Assembly: GCA_947487175.1 (NCBI GenBank)
Contig: CANKVM010000007.1
Location: 1-49,740 of the forward strand
Source of the DNA: Flavobacteriales bacterium
GTDB lineage: Bacteria; Bacteroidota; Bacteroidia; NS11-12g; UBA955
DNA length: 49,740 nucleotides
Reading direction: 5' to 3'
Under the pieces are notes generated by a model that ran no database searches, was not told the origin of the DNA, and saw only the letters and a list, made by a program, of their open reading frames with translations. Position numbers and translations under genes: made by a program. Of the stretch, positions 1 through 8,069 are shown piece after piece (position 1 is the first letter of the stretch; every line of letters begins with the position of its first letter).

Positions 1-2
1 CG

Positions 3-131
3 TTGAGTTTCAGAGCCGCAATCTTCGACGCAATTAAGATTGTTAAAAATCGTTTACAACACGTTGACGATTACAAAAATCCATTGCCATACGCCGAATT
101 ACGCAGAGAGAGGTTTAGAATTGATTTTTAA
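3..131 (+). CDS. C-terminal fragment of an unidentified protein
   Basis: An open frame enters from the left edge and runs 42 codons to a TAA at 129-131. The visible tail is basic and hydrophilic, ends in ERFRIDF, and contains NPLPYAELRR. I do not recognise the family, and the start lies outside the window. It is convergent with the alpha/beta hydrolase. The short gap between them is filled by three copies of a 9-bp repeat. That the frame is coding is an inference from its being open from the edge and from its coding-like amino-acid composition. Confidence 0.5.
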   Translation: MSFRAAIFDAIKIVKNRLQHVDDYKNPLPYAELRRERFRIDF

Positions 132-138
132 TCAAAAC

Positions 139-170
139 AATCTGTCTAATCTGTCTAACCCGTCTAACCC
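139..170. repeat. 9-bp tandem repeat (family B), 3.5 units
   Basis: Units AATCTGTCT, AATCTGTCT, AACCCGTCT and AACCC follow with exact 9-bp spacing. Read on the minus strand this is GGGTTAGAC, GGGTTAGAC, AGATTAGAC, starting at the TAG stop of the alpha/beta hydrolase. The same family recurs at 43.22, 43.30, 44.15 and 47.03 kb. This is the only copy set without a neighbouring mini-hairpin array. Confidence 0.85.
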
Positions 171-1642
171 TAATTGGCTTTCAGCCAATTAGTAATTGCC
201 TCCAACACTTCTGGTGAAAAACTCTCTTGATTATCGAAGTATTCATTCACATTCCCAGTTTTGCAATGTTGCAACAGATGGTTGTGCTTTTCAAAAAGCT
301 CGATTTGAATATTTCTGCCTACAATTTGGAGCATTTTAACCACATCTTCACTTTGGGTATATGAAATTTGTTGGTCTAATTTACCTTGTAAAACCAATAT
401 TGGAATTCTCAATTGAACAAGCTCTGCCGGTGGTGTCACTTTGAAGAAATTAAACATCCAAGGATTGGTGAAAAGTGCTGTGTATTGAGCATCTAAAACA
501 GTTAGAAATTTATCTTTATATGATTTTTCAAAATAAGAAATTACTTTTTTCTTCATTTTATCTGTTCCGTAAATGGCATTTGTTTTCCATTCGTTGAAGC
601 TTAAACGAATGATAGATTCAGAAATTGAATCGTTCGGAATCTCACGTTCATTGCACAAGTTCGACAACAATAATTTATGCAATCCAATGTAATTGTCAAT
701 AATCAACGAATCTACGCCACCGTTTTTAAGCGCCCAATAATTTTGATAGGTATTGGTTTCTAACCAAGTAGCCAACATTGGTGCCAATCCAATAATTCCA
801 GCAACTGAAGGGTTTTTTCTTGCAACCCCTGTTGCAATACTTCCGCCTTCTGAATGTCCTATCAGGTATATTTTGTTTGCATTTACCATTGTTTGCATCG
901 ACAAGAATTTGAAATAGGCATCCCCGTCTTCTATGAGATCTTCGGTGGTATATTTCAACTTGTCGGGACTTGCTTTTGTGAATCCAGCTCCTCTATCGTC
1001 AACCCTTAAAACTGCATACCCAGCCTTCGAGAGATAATCAGATATCACCGCAAATGGTTTGTGATTGCCAATACTCTCATCTCTATCTTGCGCACCACTT
1101 CCCGTAAATAAAATTACAGAAGGAAATTTTTGTGTTGAATCTAGAGAATTAGGATAAGTAATTGTCCCTGAAAATTTAATCTTTCCGTCTTGATTTGAGA
1201 AAGTAACTTGTTTTGATTTATATGGAAATGGGGCAATTGGAGTTTGAGGTTTGCTATTGTTAATGATTCCATAGGATTTTATTAAGGTAATTGGAATTGA
1301 TTTGCCTCTTTGTTTGAATATCCCCGTTATTTTATTTGTGTCGGTTAACTTTCCCTCAAAATAAATACCCAATTTCCCATCCGTGAGGGTTAGTTTTTTC
1401 TTTTTAAAATTGGTTTCATCGAATGGATGGTTTTTCAATCGCTGAATAGGCACATCCATTCTCGTTTGGTATATGGTTTCATTATCGCCAATTGACAATG
1501 TTTTTATGTTGAAATATAAATCTAGATTGAATGAGCCCGTTTCTAGTTTTCCATACCAACGACCGAGAATTGCTGTTGATTGCGCATTTGCCGTATTGAA
1601 AAGGATGAAAATAAAAGTGAGAAACAGGGTGCTTTTTTTCAT
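170..1642 (-). CDS. Secreted alpha/beta hydrolase (COG1073-like)
   Basis: The protein is about 490 aa. It starts with a signal peptide (MKKSTLFLTF...NTANA), then an N-terminal beta-rich region of about 130 aa, then an alpha/beta hydrolase fold. The nucleophile elbow is GHSEGG. GSGAQDRDE probably forms the oxyanion loop, and late QGKLDQQ (Asp) and KHNHLL (His) complete the triad. The family covers periplasmic esterases and acyl-peptidases; the substrate cannot be told. The frame is open back to a TTG at 1669 and has an ATG at 1660. I chose the ATG at 1642 because the signal peptide begins there and a GATTTTTG box lies exactly 4 nt upstream, as in several neighbours. It is the last gene of a minus-strand series. 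Confidence 0.85.
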   Translation of the reverse strand: MKKSTLFLTFIFILFNTANAQSTAILGRWYGKLETGSFNLDLYFNIKTLSIGDNETIYQTRMDVPIQRLKNHPFDETNFKKKKLTLTDGKLGIYFEGKLTDTNKITGIFKQRGKSIPITLIKSYGIINNSKPQTPIAPFPYKSKQVTFSNQDGKIKFSGTITYPNSLDSTQKFPSVILFTGSGAQDRDESIGNHKPFAVISDYLSKAGYAVLRVDDRGAGFTKASPDKLKYTTEDLIEDGDAYFKFLSMQTMVNANKIYLIGHSEGGSIATGVARKNPSVAGIIGLAPMLATWLETNTYQNYWALKNGGVDSLIIDNYIGLHKLLLSNLCNEREIPNDSISESIIRLSFNEWKTNAIYGTDKMKKKVISYFEKSYKDKFLTVLDAQYTALFTNPWMFNFFKVTPPAELVQLRIPILVLQGKLDQQISYTQSEDVVKMLQIVGRNIQIELFEKHNHLLQHCKTGNVNEYFDNQESFSPEVLEAITNWLKAN

Positions 1643-1646
1643 GCCG

Positions 1647-1654
1647 CAAAAATC
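1647..1654 (-). promoter_or_regulatory. Promoter -7-like box GATTTTTG, 4 nt before start
   Basis: The box matches the Bacteroidota TAnnTTTG element except at its first base. It ends 4 nt before the ATG at 1642. It lies inside the longer possible reading frame, so it also argues for the downstream start. No -33 element is clear. Confidence 0.4.
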
Positions 1655-1723
1655 ACTCATTTTATTCAATAATTATGAAAATTACGATATGCTTTATTTA
1701 AATATCGTCAAATTAAACGGGAA

Positions 1724-2977
1724 TCATTCAAAAGTAATTTTCATGGTATCATTGTCGTAATGGGTTCGCTCTTCAAAAGTTTGTTTTGAAAAAGGTTTGC
1801 CATAGTCACCTTGAATCACATCTTTTTTGTGAACAAAATATATAAATTGAATGCTTATAATGGATTGTAATAAAATGACTAAATAAACCATTTTGATGTT
1901 GATTTTAGACAAAAGCAAGGTGAATAAAATTTGTATCATAGGAAATGCAACAATGAAATAATGGTCTCTTACTGGAATTCCAGACAGCGTGAATAGCAAA
2001 AAGGGAAGAAACATATATGCCAAGAAGATGAATTTCGATTCTCTATCGAGCCAAACAATACTGCGGATTTCCTTTTTTACAAACACTAAAATTAACACAT
2101 ACAAGAAAATGATGGCGGTAACTAGCAAACATACAAACATGAAATAGCTTAAAAATCCTAAGATTGGTTCTTTGAAAAATTCTTTCATGTCGTGCCCCAA
2201 CGAATAAAAAACATTGATACCAACAGTATCTGAAACAAAACGAATTAAATATTCAAGTTTGATAATGCCCAATAAACTCGCCGACGATGTTTTGCTATTA
2301 TGAAGCACATAAAAAAACCAAGGTATTGAAGGCAAAATACCCAAAATACATGTTCCAACGAATTTGTAAATCCAGAATTGTGCTTTTTTAATTCCTCCGT
2401 CGTACCAAATTGCGGCAAAAAACATTCCCGCCGCCAGATAAAATCCCGACATGTGAACTTGTCCGGCCAAACACAACGACAATGCCCAAACCACAACTCC
2501 TAATAATTGCTTTCTATTTACAAATCCCCAAAAAGAAAAACAAGTAAAAAATGGCAATAAATCTTGAGCCCATATTTTACGGCTATAAACAATATGCAAA
2601 ACATGGGTTGAAGCCAAAATTATTCCCAGCAATATGATATTATTCCATTTGGGATTCCATGATTTTAATGAATGATAAAATACAAAAATTGCGAGAATAT
2701 TTAAAAGCGAAACGCCCAAAACCATATCCACAGGACCAATATTCAAATATTGCATTGCAATAAATGGCCAAGTACTCACACCCGTATTTACAATACCACC
2801 ACCACTCATAACCCCAACTTCAGGCAACACATTTCTATGCGACCAATCGAGGCTGTGAATCCACATCCATTTTTCATCCCACTTCCATTCCATGTCGCTT
2901 AAAAATAACAAGCGCAAAACAATGGCTACTAAAATTCCGAAAACAATGATTCCGATTTGTAACTTAGTATATTTCAT
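1724..2977 (-). CDS. GT-C family membrane glycosyltransferase (PMT/ArnT-like)
   Basis: This 417-aa polytopic protein has about ten hydrophobic segments. After the first membrane helix comes an extracytoplasmic loop with MEWKWDEKWMW. The acidic pair there is in the position of the catalytic D/E motif of GT-C enzymes, which use polyprenyl-phosphate sugars. Length and layout fit Bacteroidota family 39-like glycosyltransferases, but similarity to a named enzyme is not visible. It starts 26 bp after the stop of the beta-CASP hydrolase gene and could be co-transcribed with it. The product is probably a modified surface glycan or lipid (inference). Confidence 0.65.
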   Translation of the reverse strand: MKYTKLQIGIIVFGILVAIVLRLLFLSDMEWKWDEKWMWIHSLDWSHRNVLPEVGVMSGGGIVNTGVSTWPFIAMQYLNIGPVDMVLGVSLLNILAIFVFYHSLKSWNPKWNNIILLGIILASTHVLHIVYSRKIWAQDLLPFFTCFSFWGFVNRKQLLGVVVWALSLCLAGQVHMSGFYLAAGMFFAAIWYDGGIKKAQFWIYKFVGTCILGILPSIPWFFYVLHNSKTSSASLLGIIKLEYLIRFVSDTVGINVFYSLGHDMKEFFKEPILGFLSYFMFVCLLVTAIIFLYVLILVFVKKEIRSIVWLDRESKFIFLAYMFLPFLLFTLSGIPVRDHYFIVAFPMIQILFTLLLSKINIKMVYLVILLQSIISIQFIYFVHKKDVIQGDYGKPFSKQTFEERTHYDNDTMKITFE

Positions 2978-3003
2978 TTTTGAGTATGAATATTAAATTC
3001 GAT

Positions 3004-4422
3004 TTAAAATAGGGTATAAGAAACTGCTTGCTCTACAATTTGTATATCATTAAATCCGGCATTGATCAAATGCGATTTGAATGCACCTAGGGTATCTTCT
3101 TCACCATGAACCAAAAATATTTTTTTAACTAACTTGGGATTCTGACAAGATAAATATTCAACCATTTCTTTCCAATCGGCATGGGCACTGAAGTTATTCA
3201 TTCGATGGATTTCGGCGAAAACTTGATATTCATCTCCAAATATCTTCACTGTTTGCTTTCCAGAGGTTAATTGTCCCGCTAAGCTAAATGGGGTAGCGTA
3301 ACCCACAATCAAAATGGCATTTAATGGATTTTCAATATTATTTGCAATATGGTGTTTTATTCTACCTGCTTCGGCCATACCACTTGCTGAAATGATAATT
3401 GCAGCTGACTTGATATCATTAATTGCTTTTGAATCTTCAACCTTACTCACATAGTGCAAATTGGGAAACGAGAATGGGTCGCCATCTTTTGTTATGTATT
3501 CCAAAATTTTAGGATTAAATTCATCGCGGTGTAATTCCATTATTTGCGTAGCTTTAATACTCAAAGGACTATCGACATAAACAGGGATATGCGGTAACTT
3601 TTTTTCAAAAGCCAGCTGATCTAGAATATAAATAATTTCTTGGGTTCTATCAATTGAAAATGCCGGAATGATTATTTTCCCTTGTTTTTCGACACAAATT
3701 TTTTGAATTAAATGTAAAAAAGCTTCTTTGGCGTCAGCCGCTGGCTCATGCAAACGATCTCCATAGGTGCTTTCTGAAATAACATAATCAGACTGCGGGA
3801 ATGGGAAAGGACCAGCCAAAATTTGATCATCTGGTCGGCCTATATCACCTGTAAACGTTAGTGTAATAATTTTGTTATCAGGAGATTGTAATTCTAAATG
3901 TATAGCCGAACTTCCAATAATATGGGCATTGGGTATGAGTCTTGCAATTGTATTGGAACCAACTTCAAATTCCACATTGTCTTTAATTACATGAAATTTC
4001 GCAAGTGCTCTCTCTGCATCGGCCAATTCGTATAAAGCCTCTATTGGCTCCAAGTTTTTTTCAGCCCTACGTCGGTTTACTCTTTTTAAGTCAGATTCTT
4101 GGATATGTGCGCTATCTGCAAGCATAATTTGGCACAAATCGCTGGTAGAAGAATTGCTGAAAATAACACCATTAAATCCATCTTTTACCAATTTAGGCAA
4201 CAAACCCGTATGGTCAATGTGTGCGTGCGATAATATTACAAAGTCAATATCAGAAGGGTCAAATCCCCAGTTTCTGTTTAATTCTTGTCCCTCTTTTCCC
4301 TCTCCTTGGAACAAACCACAATCTAATAAGATTTTTTCGCCGGAAGAAGTTGTGATCAAGTGCTTTGATCCAGTTACTCTGCCAGCAGCGCCGTAACTTG
4401 TGAGGGTAGGAAAATTTTGCAT
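3004..4422 (-). CDS. Beta-CASP metallo-beta-lactamase-fold RNA hydrolase
   Basis: The protein is 472 aa. Its metallo-beta-lactamase motif 2 is HAHIDHTG (residues ~65-72), followed by a metal-binding TGDIGRPDD. SESTYGDR opens the beta-CASP domain. Motif B lies around SASGMAEAGRIKHH, and motif C is in FSAHADW, followed by VHGEEDT. This is the layout of CPSF73-type exoribonucleases of bacteria (YSH1/RNase J relatives), which process or degrade RNA in the cytoplasm. The ATG at 4422 is preceded, 5 nt upstream, by a TATTTTTG promoter-like box. The order of motifs leaves little doubt about the family; the RNA target is unknown. Confidence 0.9.
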   Translation of the reverse strand: MQNFPTLTSYGAAGRVTGSKHLITTSSGEKILLDCGLFQGEGKEGQELNRNWGFDPSDIDFVILSHAHIDHTGLLPKLVKDGFNGVIFSNSSTSDLCQIMLADSAHIQESDLKRVNRRRAEKNLEPIEALYELADAERALAKFHVIKDNVEFEVGSNTIARLIPNAHIIGSSAIHLELQSPDNKIITLTFTGDIGRPDDQILAGPFPFPQSDYVISESTYGDRLHEPAADAKEAFLHLIQKICVEKQGKIIIPAFSIDRTQEIIYILDQLAFEKKLPHIPVYVDSPLSIKATQIMELHRDEFNPKILEYITKDGDPFSFPNLHYVSKVEDSKAINDIKSAAIIISASGMAEAGRIKHHIANNIENPLNAILIVGYATPFSLAGQLTSGKQTVKIFGDEYQVFAEIHRMNNFSAHADWKEMVEYLSCQNPKLVKKIFLVHGEEDTLGAFKSHLINAGFNDIQIVEQAVSYTLF

Positions 4423-4427
4423 TATTA

Positions 4428-4435
4428 CAAAAATA
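4428..4435 (-). promoter_or_regulatory. Promoter -7 box TATTTTTG, 5 nt before start
   Basis: A perfect TAnnTTTG match that ends 5 nt before the ATG of the beta-CASP hydrolase. It predicts a leaderless or nearly leaderless transcript. Confidence 0.5.
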
Positions 4436-4512
4436 CTGCGATTAAAGTCAAATGCAATGAACTATTAATTGCAGAAATCACAAAACGTTTAAAACGGTTA
4501 ATATGAATTGCG

Positions 4513-5361
4513 TTATTTATTTAGCTTTACAATTGAGTCTAAAAATGATGTACATTTTTTATATGCCGTATAAGAAATATGGTCCCCGTCTGGAAGGAAT
4601 TCTGTATTCTTTGTAAGGAAATGCGACATATCTATTACCTCGCAATCGCGGGTGTTCTGGTCATAAACCTGCTTGTAATTTTGAGGGATATTTCCGAAAT
4701 AACTTTCATAAACCGGTGTATTCACAACAATCAATCGAATGTTGTTATCGCGGCAATAGTATTTAATGACATTCAAATATTGGATTTGCTCCGCACTAAA
4801 TGGTTGAAGGGTTCCGTTTTTCTGATAAAATTGTTGCTTGATTCTTTTCGCTGATTTTTTTATACTCACTTGACTCTTAAACGGATGGCTAAAATGTCCC
4901 TCAATGAAATTTCTTTTACTTGTAACTGCATCCCATGCTCTTTTGAATTGCTTTTTAAATAAAAAATGCAAATTTAAGAAATGGTATTCATTCAGCATTT
5001 GCATGGGTTTGGGAGTAATTACAAAATACCTAGGTATAACATCCATTTCATTCGTAAGATATTCATTGAAGTAACCACTGAAAGAGTGGTGTGATAATCC
5101 TAAGTAAATGGTTTTAAGTTTCTTATTATTATTTAATGCCAATATTTTGTAATAGGTAAATTTTAGTCCCTCCGAATTACAACCTAAATTATTGTTGTTT
5201 TTGTATAAGTATTCCATTCTTGAATCGCCTAAAAATACCGTTTCGTATTTATATTTAAAGGGATGCTTTTGGTAATATTTGAAAATCGCAACAAACGAAA
5301 TTATAGCCAAAAAGAATACAATGAAGAGGTATTTGGCAAATTTTCGCAGAAAACGATTCAA
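4513..5361 (-). CDS. SGNH-hydrolase-like membrane-anchored protein next to MBOAT
   Basis: The protein is 282 aa with one N-terminal membrane anchor (residues ~10-30) followed by a periplasmic domain. FLGDSRMEYL looks like the GDSx nucleophile block of SGNH hydrolases. A late LPDGDHISY supplies the D-x-x-H pair. Such proteins commonly accompany MBOAT acyltransferases and finish transfer of an acyl group to a glycan outside the membrane. It starts 11 bp after the MBOAT stop, so the two are probably one operon. The start codon appears to be TTG at 5361; no better ATG is available. Sequence similarity to AlgJ/AlgX is not evident, so the function is inferred from motif and context. Confidence 0.6.
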   Translation of the reverse strand: MNRFLRKFAKYLFIVFFLAIISFVAIFKYYQKHPFKYKYETVFLGDSRMEYLYKNNNNLGCNSEGLKFTYYKILALNNNKKLKTIYLGLSHHSFSGYFNEYLTNEMDVIPRYFVITPKPMQMLNEYHFLNLHFLFKKQFKRAWDAVTSKRNFIEGHFSHPFKSQVSIKKSAKRIKQQFYQKNGTLQPFSAEQIQYLNVIKYYCRDNNIRLIVVNTPVYESYFGNIPQNYKQVYDQNTRDCEVIDMSHFLTKNTEFLPDGDHISYTAYKKCTSFLDSIVKLNK

Positions 5362-5372
5362 TTTAATGTTTA

Positions 5373-6836
5373 TTAGAACTGAAAATAGATAAAGCTAGAT
5401 TTTGTGCCAAAGAAAAACAAAACAAATAAACCAATGACAACATAAACAATCCAACGTAACACACTTGATTTTACGGAGGTAAATAGTTCACGCTCGTTTC
5501 TTCTAAACAACCAGTCGAATGCGATCATGGGAATTACATAGTAAATAACTGATTGCAATGCCAATGGGTCTGAATGTCCTCCAGGCAAGCCTATGAATTG
5601 AGAAGGGTTTTGTATTGTGCTTGTTGCAATTTTCTTTATGTATCCGAGTGCTTTTGATATATTTTCTGCCCTAAAGAATATCCATGCAAGTGTTACAAAC
5701 AAAAAGGTAGAAATCATTTGAAAGGCTTCTTTTATTGAGGGATACCAGCTGTTTTCTGCAACTACATTGGTTACAAATTTCCTATTTCGGTTTAGTAACA
5801 ATAACGGCAAAAACCCTAAGGCATGAATGAATCCCCACGCAATAAAATTCCAGCTTGCGCCATGCCAAAATCCACTCACTAAGAAAATGATAAATGTATT
5901 CCTGATGGAAATGAGTTTTCCAAGTTTTGAACCTCCTAAAGGAATGTATAAATAATCTCTAAACCACGACGACAATGAAATGTGCCAACGGCGCCAAAAT
6001 TCAGCAATATCACGAGAGAAATAAGGGAATTTAAAGTTGCTAAGCAACTCAAAACCGAACAGTTTCGCAGTTCCTATGGCAATATCTGAATATCCACTAA
6101 AATCGCCATAAATCTGGAAGCTAAATGCAACTGCACCAATAATTAATGTATAGGCATCGTGATTGGCATAGTTTGCATAAATTGAGTTTACAATGGTTGC
6201 AAGACTATCGGCAATTACCACTTTTTTGAACATCCCCCAAAGAATCAAACGCAACCCTTGCACCGATTGTTTGTAATTGAATTTTCGGGCTTTTTGTATT
6301 TGAGGAAGTAAGTGGTTTGCCCTTTCAATTGGTCCCGCTACCAATAATGGAAAGAAACCTACAAAAACGGCATATTCGATGAAGTTAGTTACTGGTTTTT
6401 GCTGTTTTTTGTAAACGTCAAAAACATACGACAATCCATGGAAGGTGTAAAATGAAATTCCAATGGGAAGTGCAATTTTTAAAATAGGAAGCGAAGTATG
6501 AACACCCAATGAATCGAATGCTACTTGAAACTGTTCAATGAAGAAATTATAATATTTATAAACTCCCAGAATTCCTAGATTAATGAAAACCCCAATTCTC
6601 AGTGACCATTTGGCAGTATTTGCATTTTCAGAAGCAACCAAGAAAACCAAAAAGTAATCGAGAACGGTGCTTCCAAATAGCAGCAATAGAAATGGCCAAC
6701 TCCACCATCCATAAAAGAAATAACTCGCAATTAAAACAAGTCCGTTTTGTAGATTCAATGATTTATTTGCCAGAAACCAATAAATGCTAAAAACGATTGG
6801 CAGGAATATTAAAAATTCAAATGAGTTAAATAACAC
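5373..6836 (-). CDS. MBOAT family O-acyltransferase (AlgI-like)
   Basis: This 487-aa protein has many membrane segments. It carries the MBOAT landmarks FWRRWHISLSSWFRDYLYIP and SGFWHGASWNF, the latter with the catalytic His. AlgI/DltB-type enzymes pass an acyl group (usually acetyl) across the inner membrane for O-acylation of polysaccharide or teichoic acid. It lies between two SGNH-like genes on the same strand, which fits a surface-glycan O-acetylation set. The start codon is GTG at 6836. A TATATTTG promoter-like box ends 4 nt before it, so the gene may have its own leaderless transcript although the upstream gene is only 31 bp away. Confidence 0.9.
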   Translation of the reverse strand: MLFNSFEFLIFLPIVFSIYWFLANKSLNLQNGLVLIASYFFYGWWSWPFLLLLFGSTVLDYFLVFLVASENANTAKWSLRIGVFINLGILGVYKYYNFFIEQFQVAFDSLGVHTSLPILKIALPIGISFYTFHGLSYVFDVYKKQQKPVTNFIEYAVFVGFFPLLVAGPIERANHLLPQIQKARKFNYKQSVQGLRLILWGMFKKVVIADSLATIVNSIYANYANHDAYTLIIGAVAFSFQIYGDFSGYSDIAIGTAKLFGFELLSNFKFPYFSRDIAEFWRRWHISLSSWFRDYLYIPLGGSKLGKLISIRNTFIIFLVSGFWHGASWNFIAWGFIHALGFLPLLLLNRNRKFVTNVVAENSWYPSIKEAFQMISTFLFVTLAWIFFRAENISKALGYIKKIATSTIQNPSQFIGLPGGHSDPLALQSVIYYVIPMIAFDWLFRRNERELFTSVKSSVLRWIVYVVIGLFVLFFFGTKSSFIYFQF

Positions 6837-6840
6837 AGCG

Positions 6841-6848
6841 CAAATATA
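6841..6848 (-). promoter_or_regulatory. Promoter -7 box TATATTTG, 4 nt before start
   Basis: A perfect TAnnTTTG match with 4 nt (cgct) between it and the GTG start of the MBOAT gene. No convincing TTG lies 17-23 bp further upstream. Confidence 0.5.
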
Positions 6849-6867
6849 TCAAAATCCCACAGTACAT

Positions 6868-7863
6868 TTATTTAGAAATTGACTTATTACGGTATAAGCG
6901 GCCTATGGATTGTTCAATTAAATGAAATCCATCCACAAAATTAGAATCGTTGAAATTTAAATTATTGGGATTAAAACTGCCGATAATATGAATCTTATCA
7001 TTGAATTCATGTCGAGTTTTATTCTCTAAGACATCCAAGTTTTTCACGCGGATATCGGATTTTCTTTTGTCAAATAATGAGGGATGAAAGGGGCTCATAA
7101 TCAAATAAACGCAGGAATTGCTCATTTCAGATTCAATGAGATTTTTGGTTTTGTTGAATAAAACTGAATCAATGAAATAGAATTTCTTTAGAAGATAGAG
7201 GTCTTGGCAGAAAGTTGAAATTCTACCTCTACGCTTATTTGGTCCCAATGTAATTTGTTTGATACTGCCATCTGTGAATTTAATAAAATTATCTGGATTT
7301 TCTACATCAGAGAAGTTGGCAATTCTGTAGGTATTCTCTTTGGTTGTCAATGCATATTGAATGTCTTTTTTTGAATAGTTAAAAGTAAAAACATCCTTCA
7401 AAAAGAGTTTAAAAATTTCATAATTGTTGAACTGTATTTGTCTGTTTTCAATGGAAGGACAAACGGTCCAAGGATTGATATCGAAAACCAATGTGTCATA
7501 ATGAATGTTGTTGGCTTTTACAAAGCGATAAACATATTCAATATCATTGAAGTTGGCGCCACTCATGCCGAGGTTCAACGCGTTGTTGATTCCGGTATAT
7601 TTACCGAGCTGCATAATCCGCGATGATCCGATGAAAACGGTATTGAAATGCTGGTTTTTATGGAGTACTATATTTTGGTAAACAGCCCTTCGGTCTTCGC
7701 ACATTTCATCTTTTAAAACCAGGTTGTTTTGATTGAAAGCGCGAACAAACTTTTTGGCGGTGTAGTCGGTAATTAAATTGTGCTTTGTTGTAAAATAGAA
7801 ATAAAGAGAAATCACCAAAAAGATGCTAATGTAAAGTGCAGTATTTGTTACAAAACGTTTCAA
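6868..7863 (-). CDS. Second SGNH-like membrane-anchored protein
   Basis: The protein is 331 aa with one N-terminal membrane segment (residues ~8-25). FIGSSRIMQLGK occupies the place of the SGNH nucleophile block, and VDGFHL near the C-terminus gives the Asp-x-x-His pair. It is not an obvious copy of the 282-aa SGNH-like protein downstream of the MBOAT gene, since the core sequences differ throughout. It is the first gene of the trio; the frame begins with TTG at 7863. A role in acyl transfer or removal on the same glycan is inferred from motif and position. Without the neighbouring MBOAT I would call it hypothetical. Confidence 0.55.
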   Translation of the reverse strand: MKRFVTNTALYISIFLVISLYFYFTTKHNLITDYTAKKFVRAFNQNNLVLKDEMCEDRRAVYQNIVLHKNQHFNTVFIGSSRIMQLGKYTGINNALNLGMSGANFNDIEYVYRFVKANNIHYDTLVFDINPWTVCPSIENRQIQFNNYEIFKLFLKDVFTFNYSKKDIQYALTTKENTYRIANFSDVENPDNFIKFTDGSIKQITLGPNKRRGRISTFCQDLYLLKKFYFIDSVLFNKTKNLIESEMSNSCVYLIMSPFHPSLFDKRKSDIRVKNLDVLENKTRHEFNDKIHIIGSFNPNNLNFNDSNFVDGFHLIEQSIGRLYRNKSISK

Positions 7864-7886
7864 AATGGTCTATTGGTGTTAAATCA

Positions 7887-7914
7887 AAAAAGTCATCATT
7901 GCTGATGACTTTTT
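7887..7914 (-). terminator. Stem-loop terminator after the tRNA
   Basis: A perfect 12-bp inverted repeat (AAAAAGTCATCA / TGATGACTTTTT) encloses a TTGC loop. Runs of A and T on the two sides let it act in either direction. It lies directly 3' of the minus-strand tRNA and ahead of the SGNH-like gene, so it probably ends the tRNA transcript. Confidence 0.75.
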
Positions 7915-7923
7915 GATTTTGTG

Positions 7924-7997
7924 TAGCGAAAGGGGGAATTGAACCCCCGACCTCAGGGTTATGAATCCTGCGCTCTAACCACCTGAGCTACCTCGCT
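7924..7997 (-). tRNA. tRNA-Met (CAT anticodon), elongator type
   Basis: On the minus strand the sequence folds as a tRNA. The acceptor is AGCGAGG pairing with TTTCGCT (two G-U pairs), the D-stem is GCTC/GAGC, the anticodon loop is TTCATAA, and the T-arm is GGGGG-TTCAATT-CCCCC. The 3' CCA is not encoded. The anticodon stem (CAGGA/CCCTG) has an A-C pair next to the loop. It lacks the three stacked G-C pairs of an initiator, and position 1-72 is a normal A-U pair, so this is not tRNA-fMet. CAT is also the gene-level anticodon of lysidine-modified tRNA-Ile2, which I cannot exclude. Confidence 0.88.
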
Positions 7998-8069
7998 AAA
8001 TTGGGATGCAAATATAATTATTTTCTACACTTTTTCCAAATGATTTTTTATAAAAAAAGGAACATCAAA

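Noticed and set aside
7924-7997. Initiator tRNA-fMet
   Set aside because: It has an A-U pair at 1-72 and lacks the three stacked G-C pairs in the anticodon stem.
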